Counted from the first letter of the stretch, positions 1-8,512 are shown. The stretch is DNA of 37,005 nucleotides from Candidatus Woesearchaeota archaeon (GCA_018653365.1 JABIAG010000001.1:698586-735590), one strand, 5' to 3'. Made by a program: numbers and translations. Notes: a model not told the origin generated them from the letters alone.

Positions 1-1361
1 TAGGGAAATTATCTTTTTTTGGTATTGCTCAAGAAATCGAAGTCCAGACAATAAAAGATGGAAAAAAGAATTCTTTTTTAATGCGCTGGACGGACATTAC
101 TAAAAAAGGTGATAAAACCAAACAAAGAGATTACGCCCCCACCATTTTAGAATTTGATGTTAAAAACAACAAACCAAGTGGAACATCAATAATTTTGAGG
201 TCAATCAACAGAGTTAGTGATTTTGATGCGAATACACTTGCTAACAGTTTATCCAAAATATTCATAACTGAACCCGACTTTAAAATATATGTAAAACATA
301 ATGAAAATCCAGACATATTAATTGATAATAAACGAAAGTATTCCCAACTAGAACCACAGGTCAAATGGAACATTCCAAAAGACATCGATCTTGAATCGCA
401 GCATAATAACATTAAACTAATAAAAGGACAGTTACTTGCTACTAAAAAACCAATATCCCCCAACACTCATCTTCGCGGCATAACCTTGTTTTCAAGAAAA
501 AAGCTTGTAAATGCCCCAGAATACTTCTCCGACAGTACTTCAAGTCACTTTTTTTCATATTTGACAGGTTGGCTCGAGGTCGATTTTATAGATGACCTTG
601 AAGAAGACGTAATTGGAACTAACCGCCAATCCCTAAATTGGGGAAATAAAGACATGATTGAGTTAAGAAAACAATTACAAGACTTGTTAAGATGGCTTGA
701 AAAAGATTGGAGAAAAAAACGTTCAGAAATCCGAGAAGAAAACATTGAAAAAACTACAGGAGTAAAAATCAGTGAATGGTTTGACAAGTTACCAAAAAAA
801 CTTCGGCAAAAAGTAAAACCCATCGTAGAATCAATTGTTAGAGAGTCTGAATTGCCAGATGAAGTGGGAACTCAAGCTGTAAAAAACTTTCATGAAATTG
901 TTCCAGAATACCCCTTTTACCACTGGCGTAACTTACATCCTGAAGTAAGATTCAAATCTGAGAAGTATTATAAGACTAAGGACTATTATACCGCGTTATC
1001 TGAATGTGCAAAAAGATATCTAAATGCTGTAAAGGTTAAAACTTCATCCCCCCTTATTGAGAGAAACCTACTGGAAAGTGTTTTTTCAATTAAAGATCCA
1101 ATTTTGTCAGTAACTAATAAATTCAAAAAACCCGATGGAAAAGAGTTCGAATCAAAAACTATAGTTAACATTAATGAGGGTCATCGTATGCTGGCTATTG
1201 CTTTGTGGACCGCATTTAGGTGTCCTATCGCACACGAAGAAGTTGTTGATCTACGAAAATCAGGGTTGTTTACTGAAAAGGATTGTTTAGATGCTTTAAG
1301 CTTACTTTCTCATCTGTTTCATAGATTAGATGGATCTGAAGTTATTACTAATTCTGAATAA
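1..1361 (+). CDS. GHKL-type ATPase with C-terminal Ymh/HEPN-like domain (5' partial)
   Basis: The reading frame is open from the first complete codon at base 3, so the ATG at 81 is internal and the gene begins outside the window. The visible start, GKLSFFGIAQEIEVQT, resembles the stretch after the ATP-lid glycines in GHKL (Hsp90/MutL-like) ATPases; the ATP-binding motifs would lie upstream. The middle is charged and helical. The last ~60 residues (EGHRMLAIALWTAFRCPIAH then DCLDALSLLSHLFHRLD) match my memory of the Ymh family (TIGR02391). RCPIAH reads as R-x4-H, the catalytic pattern of HEPN ribonucleases. Known GHKL-plus-effector proteins are often anti-phage or abortive-infection genes; that role is inference here. 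The GHKL assignment is less certain than the C-terminal one. Confidence 0.7.
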   Translation, partial: GKLSFFGIAQEIEVQTIKDGKKNSFLMRWTDITKKGDKTKQRDYAPTILEFDVKNNKPSGTSIILRSINRVSDFDANTLANSLSKIFITEPDFKIYVKHNENPDILIDNKRKYSQLEPQVKWNIPKDIDLESQHNNIKLIKGQLLATKKPISPNTHLRGITLFSRKKLVNAPEYFSDSTSSHFFSYLTGWLEVDFIDDLEEDVIGTNRQSLNWGNKDMIELRKQLQDLLRWLEKDWRKKRSEIREENIEKTTGVKISEWFDKLPKKLRQKVKPIVESIVRESELPDEVGTQAVKNFHEIVPEYPFYHWRNLHPEVRFKSEKYYKTKDYYTALSECAKRYLNAVKVKTSSPLIERNLLESVFSIKDPILSVTNKFKKPDGKEFESKTIVNINEGHRMLAIALWTAFRCPIAHEEVVDLRKSGLFTEKDCLDALSLLSHLFHRLDGSEVITNSE

Positions 1362-1402
1362 GTTTTTGTTTAAACCTTTTGTAAAAATAACCAAAACCTT
1401 TA
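1335..1402 (+). repeat. Imperfect direct repeat, copy 1
   Basis: Three blocks shared, in the same order, with 1839-1933: TCTGAAGTTAT (1335), AGTTTTTGT (1361) and AAATAACCAAAACCTTTA (1385-1402). This copy spans the 3' end of the GHKL gene. The two copies flank the small cysteine-rich gene at 1609-1833. The longest identical block is 18 bp. Spacing between blocks differs between the copies. Confidence 0.55.
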
Positions 1403-1608
1403 CACAACATCACTACGCTTCGCTTTGTTCTGAGCATAAAGCTTTCTTTAAACAGGGTTTGCATAAGAAGTGTGAATTGCACATTAAGTGGTTAGGAAGA
1501 TTGATAATGGAGAATTTTTGTAGTGATGACGGGTTTTTGTGCAATCTTGTAGTGGAAGTTGCATAAAAAAACAAAAAGATTAAATAAACTAAATAAATAT
1601 GTATTAAA

Positions 1609-1833
1609 ATGAAAAAAGCAATAATAACAATAATCCTGATTCTTATTTTATTAATTAGCGCATACATTTACATTCAAACAACAAACCTTCAAGACTACCC
1701 CCCTGTTCGAGATTGCAAATCAAGAGGAGGAGAATGTGTTAGTGAAAACATAGGATGTGATGAAGGAATAGAAGAATATCCAAAAACTGTTTGTGAAAAA
1801 GAAGATAAAATATGTTGTCTTGTTAATGTTTAA
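1609..1833 (+). CDS. Small secreted or membrane-anchored cysteine-rich protein, defensin-like spacing
   Basis: 74 residues. Residues 2-24 are a lysine start plus a strongly hydrophobic isoleucine/leucine segment, fitting a signal peptide or single membrane anchor. The outside part carries six cysteines spaced C-x6-C-x6-C-x11-C-x6-CC, close to the beta-defensin pattern and suggesting three disulfides outside the cell. A TTAAATAA box at 1580 lies 29 bp before the ATG, matching the leaderless promoters seen across the window, so the gene is probably expressed alone. No family was recognised by sequence. Convergent evolution of cysteine spacing is quite possible, so a toxin or adhesin role is only a guess. 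Confidence 0.7.
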   Translation: MKKAIITIILILILLISAYIYIQTTNLQDYPPVRDCKSRGGECVSENIGCDEGIEEYPKTVCEKEDKICCLVNV

Positions 1834-1838
1834 TTATT

Positions 1839-1936
1839 TCTGAAGTTATAATACTCCCACTCTTCGCTTCAAACTTGACATCCAATTCTCCTGGTAGAGT
1901 TTTTGTGCAAAGCCCAAATAACCAAAACCTTTATAT
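1839..1936 (+). repeat. Imperfect direct repeat, copy 2, carrying the grpE TATA box
   Basis: Second copy of the three blocks listed for 1335-1402; its last block (1916-1933) runs into the TATA box of the heat-shock operon. On the minus strand the same stretch is open for about 34 codons and ends ITSEIIKH-stop, without a visible start. It could be a decayed gene end or chance. Confidence 0.5.
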
Positions 1937-1992
1937 ACTAGCTTGGTTTAGTGTAGTTGTTGTTGAGTTAAAGTCAACGCGTAAAAGGTGGG
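1916..1992 (+). promoter_or_regulatory. Promoter and structured leader of the grpE-dnaK-dnaJ operon
   Basis: A BRE-like CCAAAACC precedes TTTATAT at 1930-1936, predicting a transcript start near 1960 and a leader of about 36 nt. This operon is therefore not leaderless, unlike most first genes here. The leader holds an inverted repeat GTTGA(7 nt)TCAAC at 1962-1978, followed by a purine-rich GGTGGG ribosome-binding site at 1987-1992. The dyad could be an operator or a weak RNA hairpin next to the ribosome-binding site. Confidence 0.7.
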
Positions 1993-1995
1993 AAT

Positions 1996-2505
1996 ATGGA
2001 TAAAAAAGCAGAAATCAAAGAAGCAGTAAAGAAATGCAAAACAGAAAAAAAAGAACTAAAGAAAGAAGTAAAGAGTGAAAAAGTACAAATCTCTGAACTA
2101 ACAATACTACTCCAAAGAACACAAGCAGACTTTGAAAACTTCAGAAAGCGAGCAGAAGTAGCAAAAAAAGAACTAACATACTATTTTAAAAAAGAAATAA
2201 TCACAAGTTTACTACCAACTCTAGACATGTTCAACCTAGCCCTAAAACACACAGAAAACAAAGACGAATTCATAAAAGGAATGGAGATGATATACGCCCA
2301 ATTCCTAGCAACCCTAGAAAACGAAGGATTAGAGCCGATCAAGGACATTAAGGTTTTTGATGCTGAACTACACGAAGCCATAATGGCAGAAGAATCAGAC
2401 CAAAAAGACGGAACCATACTAGAAGAATTACAAAAAGGATACAAAATCAATGGAAAAGTAGTAAGATGTTCACGAGTAAAGGTATCACAAAAGAATGCAA
2501 AATAA
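1996..2505 (+). CDS. grpE: Nucleotide exchange factor GrpE
   Basis: 169 residues, a usual GrpE length. Residues 1-45 are a lysine/glutamate-rich coiled coil. The diagnostic RTQADFENFRKRAE follows at about 41-54, then the helical LLPTLDMFNLAL core, and the C-terminal beta-wing GTILEELQKGYKINGKVVR with the conserved GYK...LRPA-like end degenerated to RCSRVKVSQ. GrpE dimers release ADP from DnaK in the cytoplasm. It is the first gene of the heat-shock operon and overlaps the next gene by 11 nt, pointing to translational coupling. Archaeal grpE/dnaK/dnaJ sets are generally regarded as acquired from bacteria. Confidence 0.95.
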   Translation: MDKKAEIKEAVKKCKTEKKELKKEVKSEKVQISELTILLQRTQADFENFRKRAEVAKKELTYYFKKEIITSLLPTLDMFNLALKHTENKDEFIKGMEMIYAQFLATLENEGLEPIKDIKVFDAELHEAIMAEESDQKDGTILEELQKGYKINGKVVRCSRVKVSQKNAK

Positions 2506-2860
2506 ATTCATATGCGAAGATTGTGGAAAATGTTGCTTAATGGGAAGTGGATTCCTAGCAGGTAATGACAAAAAATTAATCGCAAAGTTCCTCAAGATAA
2601 GCGAGGAACAATTAGAAAAATCACATTTAGAAAAAGTGGATATGAACGGTGTGGAAGCATGGAGACCAAAATTCAAAAAACCATTTGGACCATGCACATT
2701 TTACAAAGAAGAGGTTCACTGCATCATACACCCCGTAAAGCCTGAGTTATGCCGACTTGCAAACTGCAAACATGACGCAACTCAGGAATTTTACAAAAAA
2801 TATTATCAAAAAGAACAAAAAGAGCTATGGAAGATAGCAGAAGAAATCGGAGGAAAATAA
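2495..2860 (+). CDS. YkgJ-type cysteine-cluster protein inside the chaperone operon
   Basis: 121 residues. CEDCGKCC at residues 7-14 gives the CxxCxxCC signature of the YkgJ/zinc- or iron-chelating cysteine-cluster family; further cysteines follow in [22 protein letters not shown]. The family probably binds Zn or an Fe-S cluster; no reaction is established that I can name. It overlaps grpE by 11 nt and ends 1 nt before the dnaK ATG, so it is certainly co-transcribed with the chaperones. A second, different YkgJ-like gene sits at 35553. The link to protein folding or redox control of the chaperones is inference from position only. Confidence 0.85.
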   Translation: MQNKFICEDCGKCCLMGSGFLAGNDKKLIAKFLKISEEQLEKSHLEKVDMNGVEAWRPKFKKPFGPCTFYKEEVHCIIHPVKPELCRLANCKHDATQEFYKKYYQKEQKELWKIAEEIGGK

Positions 2861-2861
2861 A

Positions 2862-4724
2862 ATGACAGATAAAAAAGAAGAAGTTAAAGGAAGAACAATC
2901 GGAATAGATTTAGGTACAACATTCTCAGCAGTAGCAGTAATGGAAGGTGGAAAAGCAACCATAATCCCAAATGCAGAAGGAGAAAGAACAACCCCCTCAG
3001 TAGTACTAATTAAAGGCGGAGAAAGAATAGTTGGAAAGTTAGCAAAAAACCAAGCAGTAACCAACCCACAACACACAATCAGATCCATCAAAAGAAAAAT
3101 GGGAACTGACGAAAAAGTAACTGTTGATGGAAAAGACTACTCCTCACAAGAAATCTCAGCAATAATTTTACAAAAACTAAAAACAGACGCTGAAGCCTAC
3201 TTGGGAGGACAAGTAGACAATGCAGTAATCACAGTACCCGCATACTTTAACGACGCACAAAGACAAGCAACAAAAGACGCAGGAAAAGTAGCAGGACTAA
3301 ACGTTTTAAGAATAGTAAACGAACCAACCGCAGCATCACTAGCATACGGAATGGACAAAAGCAACGACCACACCGTACTAGTATTTGATTTCGGAGGCGG
3401 AACATTTGATGTAAGTGTAATGGAATTGGGGGATGGAGTATTCGAAGTTAAATCCACTAGTGGAAATAACAAACTAGGAGGAGATGACATTGACGAAATA
3501 ATTATAGACTTTTTAGCAGACAAATTCAAAACCGAACAAGGAATTGATCTAAAAAGCGATGCACAAGCATTACAAAGACTAAAAGAAGCAGCAGAAAACG
3601 CAAAAAGAGAACTAAGTACTTCTCAACAAACAACAATAAACATACCCTTTGTAACATCTGACGCAAACGGACCAAAACACTTAAACGTTGATCTAACAAG
3701 AGCTAAGTTCGAAGAATTAATATCAGACATCTTAGACAAACTAAAAGGACCAACAGAACAAGCACTAAAAGACTCCGGAGTAAAAGAAGTAGACAAAGTA
3801 TTACTAGTTGGAGGATCAACAAGAATTCCATCCGTACAAGCACTAGTAAAAGATCTAACCAACAAAGAGGGAGATAAAAGTGTTAATCCAGATGAGGCAG
3901 TAGCATTAGGTGCTGCAATACAAGCAGGAATTTTAGGTGGAGATGTAAAAGATGTTTTATTACTCGATGTAACACCACTATCACTGGGAATAGAAACCCT
4001 GGGTGGAGTAGCTACTAAGTTAATAGAAAGAAACACTACCATACCTACTAAGAAAAGCCAGGTGTTCTCAACCGCAGCAGACAATCAACCAGAAGTAACC
4101 ATAAATGTACTTCAGGGTGAAAGAGCAATGGCAACTGACAACAAAACACTAGGAACATTCAACCTAGATGGAATACCGCCAGCTCCAAGAGGAGTACCAC
4201 AAATTGAGGTAACCTTCGACATTGATGCAAACGGCATTGTAAACGTATCTGCAAAAGATTTAGGAACCAAAAAAGAACAAAAAATAACCGTAACCGGAAG
4301 TTCTAACCTAAAAGACGAAGATATTGAAAAAATGCAGAAAGACGCAGAAGCACACGCAGAAGAAGATAAGAAAAATCTAGAAAAGATCAACACTCTAAAC
4401 GAAGCTGAAAGCCTAGTTGCACAATACGAAAAAACCATAAAAGATATGGGAGACAAAGTTGACAAGAAACAACTAGAACCTATTAAGAAAGATATTGAAT
4501 CCTTAAAAGAATTGCTGAAAGACAAAGAAAAAAATTATGAAGCAATCAAAAAGAAAAAGGAAGAAGTAACTGAAAAGTTCAATAAGGTTGCGCAAGAAAT
4601 GTACTCCAAAGTCAACGAAGAACAAGCAGCAAAAAGCAAAGAAGACAAAAAAGACGAAAAAGTTGTTGATGCTGAAGTTGTTGACGAGAAAGACAAAAGC
4701 GAAAAGGATAAAAAGAAAGAGTGA
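2862..4724 (+). CDS. dnaK: Molecular chaperone DnaK (Hsp70)
   Basis: 620 residues. GIDLGTT at 14-20 (phosphate 1), the [17 protein letters not shown] segment, [23 protein letters not shown] (phosphate 2) and [13 protein letters not shown] (adenosine motif) make a complete nucleotide-binding domain. The substrate-binding domain follows ([15 protein letters not shown], then [12 protein letters not shown]) and a lysine/glutamate-rich helical lid. The tail [12 protein letters not shown] is a bacterial-style acidic end. The domain between the two phosphate motifs lacks the extra ~24-residue loop typical of proteobacterial DnaK, as in Gram-positive and archaeal forms. A GGAGG at about 2849 gives a strong ribosome-binding site. 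It folds client proteins in the cytoplasm with DnaJ and GrpE. Confidence 0.98.
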   Translation: MTDKKEEVKGRTIGIDLGTTFSAVAVMEGGKATIIPNAEGERTTPSVVLIKGGERIVGKLAKNQAVTNPQHTIRSIKRKMGTDEKVTVDGKDYSSQEISAIILQKLKTDAEAYLGGQVDNAVITVPAYFNDAQRQATKDAGKVAGLNVLRIVNEPTAASLAYGMDKSNDHTVLVFDFGGGTFDVSVMELGDGVFEVKSTSGNNKLGGDDIDEIIIDFLADKFKTEQGIDLKSDAQALQRLKEAAENAKRELSTSQQTTINIPFVTSDANGPKHLNVDLTRAKFEELISDILDKLKGPTEQALKDSGVKEVDKVLLVGGSTRIPSVQALVKDLTNKEGDKSVNPDEAVALGAAIQAGILGGDVKDVLLLDVTPLSLGIETLGGVATKLIERNTTIPTKKSQVFSTAADNQPEVTINVLQGERAMATDNKTLGTFNLDGIPPAPRGVPQIEVTFDIDANGIVNVSAKDLGTKKEQKITVTGSSNLKDEDIEKMQKDAEAHAEEDKKNLEKINTLNEAESLVAQYEKTIKDMGDKVDKKQLEPIKKDIESLKELLKDKEKNYEAIKKKKEEVTEKFNKVAQEMYSKVNEEQAAKSKEDKKDEKVVDAEVVDEKDKSEKDKKKE

Positions 4725-4736
4725 GTCTAGCTTAGA

Positions 4737-4904
4737 ATGGAGTTCGACATAAGCTGGATATTTTTTTTACTTATTTTAATATATTTCCTAAGTAAACTCT
4801 GGAAAGATACAAAAGTAAGCAGAAAAATGAAAAAACACTTCCAGTGGGAACTTAACGAAGTACTCACTAATGAAAAACACAAAGTAAAAGGCAAACATGA
4901 CTAA
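4737..4904 (+). CDS. 55-residue single-span membrane peptide between dnaK and dnaJ
   Basis: An ATG at 4737 opens a 55-codon frame ending TAA at 4902-4904, overlapping the dnaJ start by 8 nt. Residues 5-19 ([14 protein letters not shown]) form one membrane span, followed by a basic cytoplasmic tail rich in lysine and histidine. It starts 12 nt after the dnaK stop, so the whole interval is filled by this ORF. The reading frame ending precisely over the dnaJ start, as expected for coupled translation, supports it being real. No family recognised. A role in bringing chaperones to the membrane is speculation. The ORF is short enough that automatic callers may skip it. Confidence 0.6.
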   Translation: MEFDISWIFFLLILIYFLSKLWKDTKVSRKMKKHFQWELNEVLTNEKHKVKGKHD

Positions 4905-5958
4905 CGATTACTACGAAACACTAGGAATAGAAAAAGGTGCAAGTAAAGAAGAGATCAAAAAAGCATATAAGACACTAGCTAAAAAATATCATCCAGACAT
5001 AAACAAAGAATCAGGTTCTGAAGAAAAATTTAAAGAAATAAACGAAGCAGCTGCCGTACTAGGTGATGATGCAAAAAGAGAACAATATGATCGCTTCGGA
5101 ACAGCAGACAATACTGGCCAAGGATTTGGAGGAGGATTTGACTTCGGAGGAATGGATTTCGGAGATATCTTCGACCAAGTATTCAGCGGATTCGGAGGCG
5201 GATTTGGCGGAAGAAAAAAACAACCCCGAAGAGGATCAGACTTACGATACGATATTGAAATCAGTTTAGAAGAAGCAGCCGAAGGAATGGAAAAAGAAGT
5301 TACAATACCAAAACTAGACACCTGCGACCAATGTAGCGGAACAGGCGCAGATGAAGACAGCCAAGTAAAAACTTGTTCAGAATGTGGTGGAAGTGGAGTA
5401 ACAAACAAACAGCAAAGAACACCCTTTGGAATAGTAAACATGCAAACAAGTTGTAGAAAATGTCACGGTGAAGGCGAAACCATAGAAAAACCATGCATAG
5501 AATGCCACGGAACTGGAAGAAGAGAAGTAAACAAAAAAGTAACCATAAAAATACCTCCTGGCGTAGACAATGGAAACAGACTAAGAGTACACGGTGAAGG
5601 AGAAGCCGGAGAAAAAGGAGCAGAAACCGGAGACCTATACATATTCATTACAGTTAAAGAACACAAACAATTCAACAGAGAGGGATATGATATTAACATA
5701 GAAATACCAATAAGATTTGGGCTAGCAACATTAGGAGGGGAAGTAGAAGTACCAACCCTAACTGGAGAAGCAACCCTAAAAATACCTGCAGGAACACAAT
5801 CAGAAACAGTATTCAAAATGAAAGGAAAAGGAATACCTCATCTAAACGGATACGGAACAGGAAGCGAAAACGTAAAAGTAACCGTACAAGTACCCAAAAA
5901 ACTAAACAAAAAACAAAAGAAATTATTAGAAGATTTTGAAAAGAGTATAAAGAAGTAA
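4897..5958 (+). CDS. dnaJ: Co-chaperone DnaJ (Hsp40, type I)
   Basis: 353 residues with the full type I order: J domain 1-70 with the HPD triad in KKYHPDINK, a Gly/Phe-rich linker (about 75-110), four zinc-binding repeats ([32 protein letters not shown]), then the C-terminal substrate-binding barrels ([21 protein letters not shown] is the conserved start). It stimulates DnaK ATPase and delivers unfolded clients. It is the last gene of the operon; the next gene has its own TATA box. Its start overlaps the 55-residue peptide by 8 nt. Confidence 0.97.
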   Translation: MTNDYYETLGIEKGASKEEIKKAYKTLAKKYHPDINKESGSEEKFKEINEAAAVLGDDAKREQYDRFGTADNTGQGFGGGFDFGGMDFGDIFDQVFSGFGGGFGGRKKQPRRGSDLRYDIEISLEEAAEGMEKEVTIPKLDTCDQCSGTGADEDSQVKTCSECGGSGVTNKQQRTPFGIVNMQTSCRKCHGEGETIEKPCIECHGTGRREVNKKVTIKIPPGVDNGNRLRVHGEGEAGEKGAETGDLYIFITVKEHKQFNREGYDINIEIPIRFGLATLGGEVEVPTLTGEATLKIPAGTQSETVFKMKGKGIPHLNGYGTGSENVKVTVQVPKKLNKKQKKLLEDFEKSIKK

Positions 5959-5991
5959 TCTTTAAATAAACTAATATGTTCTAAACAAATT

Positions 5992-6411
5992 ATGAAAGAA
6001 AAACAACCTCCAATCTTAAGAAGAATCTTAACAATACTAGCAACAGCAGTAGCAAATGCAAACAAGTGTTATTCGGAAGCAATAAGTCGTACTTCAGATG
6101 GAGCAGGCAATCCAATTCTACCCGATGGCCCAATGTCACAAGATCCATACCCTGCAGACCCAATGGAAAGAGTATGCGGATACATACGCCCACTTGCAAG
6201 AAGTATGCCCACACTAGAAGGCCCAATAAGAGTAAGTGTATACGGACACAGAACACCCTCAACCAATACTGGAAACACAGAACAAAGCATAGCAAGATTT
6301 CAAAAACAGGTAACTCGAGACCGACTCCCAAATAGTTTTGGCGGCGATGTGGTGCGAGCTTTTCATGGTGCAAACGAAGATATATGTGCAGAAGAAGAAT
6401 CGCAAGAGTAA
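5992..6411 (+). CDS. Unknown protein, 139 residues
   Basis: A TTTAAAT box at 5961 lies 31 bp before the ATG, the same geometry as other leaderless genes here, so this frame is the expressed one among several overlapping frames. Residues 10-25 are mildly hydrophobic (RRILTILATAVANA) and could be a weak signal or helix. The rest is proline/glycine-rich with little predicted structure (e.g. GNPILPDGPMSQDPYPADP), with three cysteines. No family recognised. Leu-rich frames on the opposite strand here are shadows of the A-rich codons. Confidence 0.6.
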   Translation: MKEKQPPILRRILTILATAVANANKCYSEAISRTSDGAGNPILPDGPMSQDPYPADPMERVCGYIRPLARSMPTLEGPIRVSVYGHRTPSTNTGNTEQSIARFQKQVTRDRLPNSFGGDVVRAFHGANEDICAEEESQE

Positions 6412-6527
6412 TTCTCCATTGATTATATAAATAAATTTCTAAATAAAAGACCAACCCAAGTAATGTAACTACTTAACAGTAGTTAATAAACACAACATTT
6501 ATATATTAGAACTTGCTTCTCGTGCAT

Positions 6528-7595
6528 ATGGCAAGAAGATCTGTTATGAGAAGCGCATATAACATAGGTAAAATTCTAGGCCTATCTTCAATATTAGCAG
6601 TCTTATTAGACGCATACAGAATAAGAAACCGACCAAATATAGACTTCTCACTAGAAACACACAACAAACACGCACTTGAACCCACCAATCCTGTAACCCA
6701 AAAAGAAAGAGGAACAAAATATGCAATACTAATAACCGGAGACAGAGATATTGGACCAGGAAAAATACAAACTGCTCAAGATGCACAAGAACTAGTATTC
6801 TTTATCAACACAGCATTTGCATATCAAGCACTAGAACGAAGAGGAGTTGAAAGAAAAAACATGCATTTATTCTCATCCTCAGGTACCACCAGCCCAATGA
6901 TCGAGGGCCCAACCAGAGTGGAAAACATCCTAAAAAGCTTAAGACACATGGCAAAAAAATCAAAACCAGGAGACACACTACTCATCCAATACTCCGGACA
7001 TGGTGATTTAGAAAAAGAAACTAAAAGACCATACATGCACCTCCCCACACCTTCAAGCCCTTTATCACAAAGACTCTACGTCGAGGACCTAACAGACATA
7101 ATAAAAGATTCGCAATTTGATTACGTTGTTGCAATGTTTGGGTGCTGCTATGGTGGAAACATGGCAAAAAGGGCAGGAAGAAACAACATAATCGGCATCT
7201 CCCCCTCCGCAGAGGGAAAACTCGGTTATTCCAGACTGACCCTTGAACAAATTAATACAACCTTCATAACCAACTTCTTAAACGCGCTAGGTGGAGAGAC
7301 CATGGATGGACAACCAGTAAACGCAGATAGAAACCAGGATGGCAGAGTAACACTAGAGGAAATGTTTGATCATGGAGTTGAACAAAGCCCATTCACAGCA
7401 AAAGAAAGGATAAAAAGAGATTTTAAAAAACGAAACATAATGGGAAAATTTTTCTTACACCACTACTTCCAGGAAGGAGAAAGACCTCAACTCATATACC
7501 AAAACGCAAACCCCTCAGAATTATCCTTGCCTGAAGAAAGAAGAAAAGGAATGCTAAAAAAAGCATATGGTTGGGTTAGAAACAAATTTAGATAA
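6528..7595 (+). CDS. Membrane-anchored caspase/legumain-like (clan CD) cysteine protease with EF-hand loop
   Basis: 355 residues from the ATG at 6528; a TTTATAT box at 6498 is exactly 30 bp upstream, which favours this start over an upstream in-frame TTG. Residues 12-28 form an N-terminal hydrophobic segment (signal anchor). The clan CD fold is indicated by YAILITGD at 65-72, the catalytic-His motif LIQYSGHGD (His158) and the catalytic-Cys strand VVAMFGCCYGG (Cys206 or 207). Residues 267-278 read D-x-N-x-D-G-x-V-x-x-x-E, a canonical EF-hand calcium loop. Family knowledge: clan CD enzymes include caspases, metacaspases and legumains; several metacaspases are calcium dependent. It is single-gene. 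Substrate unknown; processing of surface proteins or a death-type switch are possibilities. Confidence 0.78.
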   Translation: MARRSVMRSAYNIGKILGLSSILAVLLDAYRIRNRPNIDFSLETHNKHALEPTNPVTQKERGTKYAILITGDRDIGPGKIQTAQDAQELVFFINTAFAYQALERRGVERKNMHLFSSSGTTSPMIEGPTRVENILKSLRHMAKKSKPGDTLLIQYSGHGDLEKETKRPYMHLPTPSSPLSQRLYVEDLTDIIKDSQFDYVVAMFGCCYGGNMAKRAGRNNIIGISPSAEGKLGYSRLTLEQINTTFITNFLNALGGETMDGQPVNADRNQDGRVTLEEMFDHGVEQSPFTAKERIKRDFKKRNIMGKFFLHHYFQEGERPQLIYQNANPSELSLPEERRKGMLKKAYGWVRNKFR

Positions 7596-7633
7596 GGGAA
7601 GAATTAATAAAGACCCAAGTTATTTCTTAAGTT

Positions 7634-7966
7634 ATGGTACAATATAAACAAAAATGCACAAGATGCAGAAAAAATTATGTTCTAGTAAAATCATGGAAAG
7701 ATCGTTACCCAGTATGTTATGATTGTGATAAAAAAGAAATGGATACAGAAATCACAGATCCAAAAATGAAAAGGATGTTCAACATACCAGAAGAACTATA
7801 CAAAAAGAGTAAATTCCTAAGAAGCATAAAGATTAATCACATTAGATACGGTGAATTAACTCCCAATCAAATAAAAACATTCAAGAAAACAGTTAAGGAC
7901 CTAAAAAACCCACAACCTGAAGAAAAAGAAGAAAAGAAGAAACCAAAACCCAAAAAGAAAAAATGA
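7634..7966 (+). CDS. Small zinc-ribbon protein
   Basis: 110 residues. CTRC at 8-11 and CYDC at 28-31 form a four-cysteine zinc ribbon near the N terminus. The middle is a charged helical region, and the end is a highly basic lysine/proline/glutamate tail (KEEKKKPKPKKKK), typical of nucleic-acid-binding proteins. A weak TTAATAAA box at 7604 is 30 bp before the ATG. Its stop overlaps the next gene's start by 4 nt (ATGA). Function not recognised; RNA or DNA binding is inferred from composition. Confidence 0.75.
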   Translation: MVQYKQKCTRCRKNYVLVKSWKDRYPVCYDCDKKEMDTEITDPKMKRMFNIPEELYKKSKFLRSIKINHIRYGELTPNQIKTFKKTVKDLKNPQPEEKEEKKKPKPKKKK

Positions 7967-8466
7967 ACAAAACAATAGCAACAGTGCTGTTTATTCTAAT
8001 ATTTTTAATAACTTTTGAACTCATAGCAATATCAATGTCAGGCATAAGTGACTTCTTCAAAACTGGAGAAACCGAAATAGAAATGAGTGAAGACGAACTA
8101 CGCCACATGCAATCTGTAAAGAATGTCAATGACGGCGTAAAAATAACAATCTACGCATTAATAATTGTACTAGGAATATTACTTTATCGTACAAACTTTG
8201 AATTTTACAAAATATTTTACAATATGTGGATACCTTTAGCAGTATTTTTAGCTATTTGTGCCTTTGCATCCATATTCCCAAACTTTTCCTTTGAATTACT
8301 ACATAAAATCTTTTTTCCACAAGGAAATTATACATTTCCAACAGGAACTACACTTGTAACAATGTACCCATTTAGCTTTTTCAAAAGTTTATTCCTTCGC
8401 GTCTTTACAACAACAACTATCCTCTCGGGAATATTGGTGTTGATTGGCTATTATAGAAAACAATAG
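7963..8466 (+). CDS. Integral membrane protein, DUF1461/TIGR01906-like
   Basis: 167 residues with four membrane spans: about 5-27, 62-80, 88-108 and 143-163. Between spans 3 and 4, the segment FELLHKIFFPQGNYTFPTGT followed by TMYPFSFF matches my memory of the DUF1461 extracellular loop, and EDELRHMQSVKNV before span 2 fits that family's conserved HM.DV-like motif. No biochemical role is established for the family. Translationally coupled to the zinc-ribbon gene by a 4-nt overlap. Confidence 0.75.
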   Translation: MNKTIATVLFILIFLITFELIAISMSGISDFFKTGETEIEMSEDELRHMQSVKNVNDGVKITIYALIIVLGILLYRTNFEFYKIFYNMWIPLAVFLAICAFASIFPNFSFELLHKIFFPQGNYTFPTGTTLVTMYPFSFFKSLFLRVFTTTTILSGILVLIGYYRKQ

Positions 8467-8512
8467 TTCACGCACAATAATGTTTAAATATGTTTTTTCT
8501 GAAGAATAGTTA

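Noticed and set aside
1330-1566. 78-codon plus-strand ORF after the GHKL gene
   Set aside because: Starts inside the previous gene in another frame, no TATA at 30 bp, and its composition looks like translated AT-rich intergenic DNA.
1834-1935. 34-codon open minus-strand frame as a gene remnant
   Set aside because: Too short and without a start or homologue I can name; mentioned only as part of the repeat.
5990-6454. 154-codon minus-strand ORF
   Set aside because: Leucine-rich product opposite A-rich coding DNA, a typical shadow; the plus-strand gene 5992-6411 has a TATA box at the right place.
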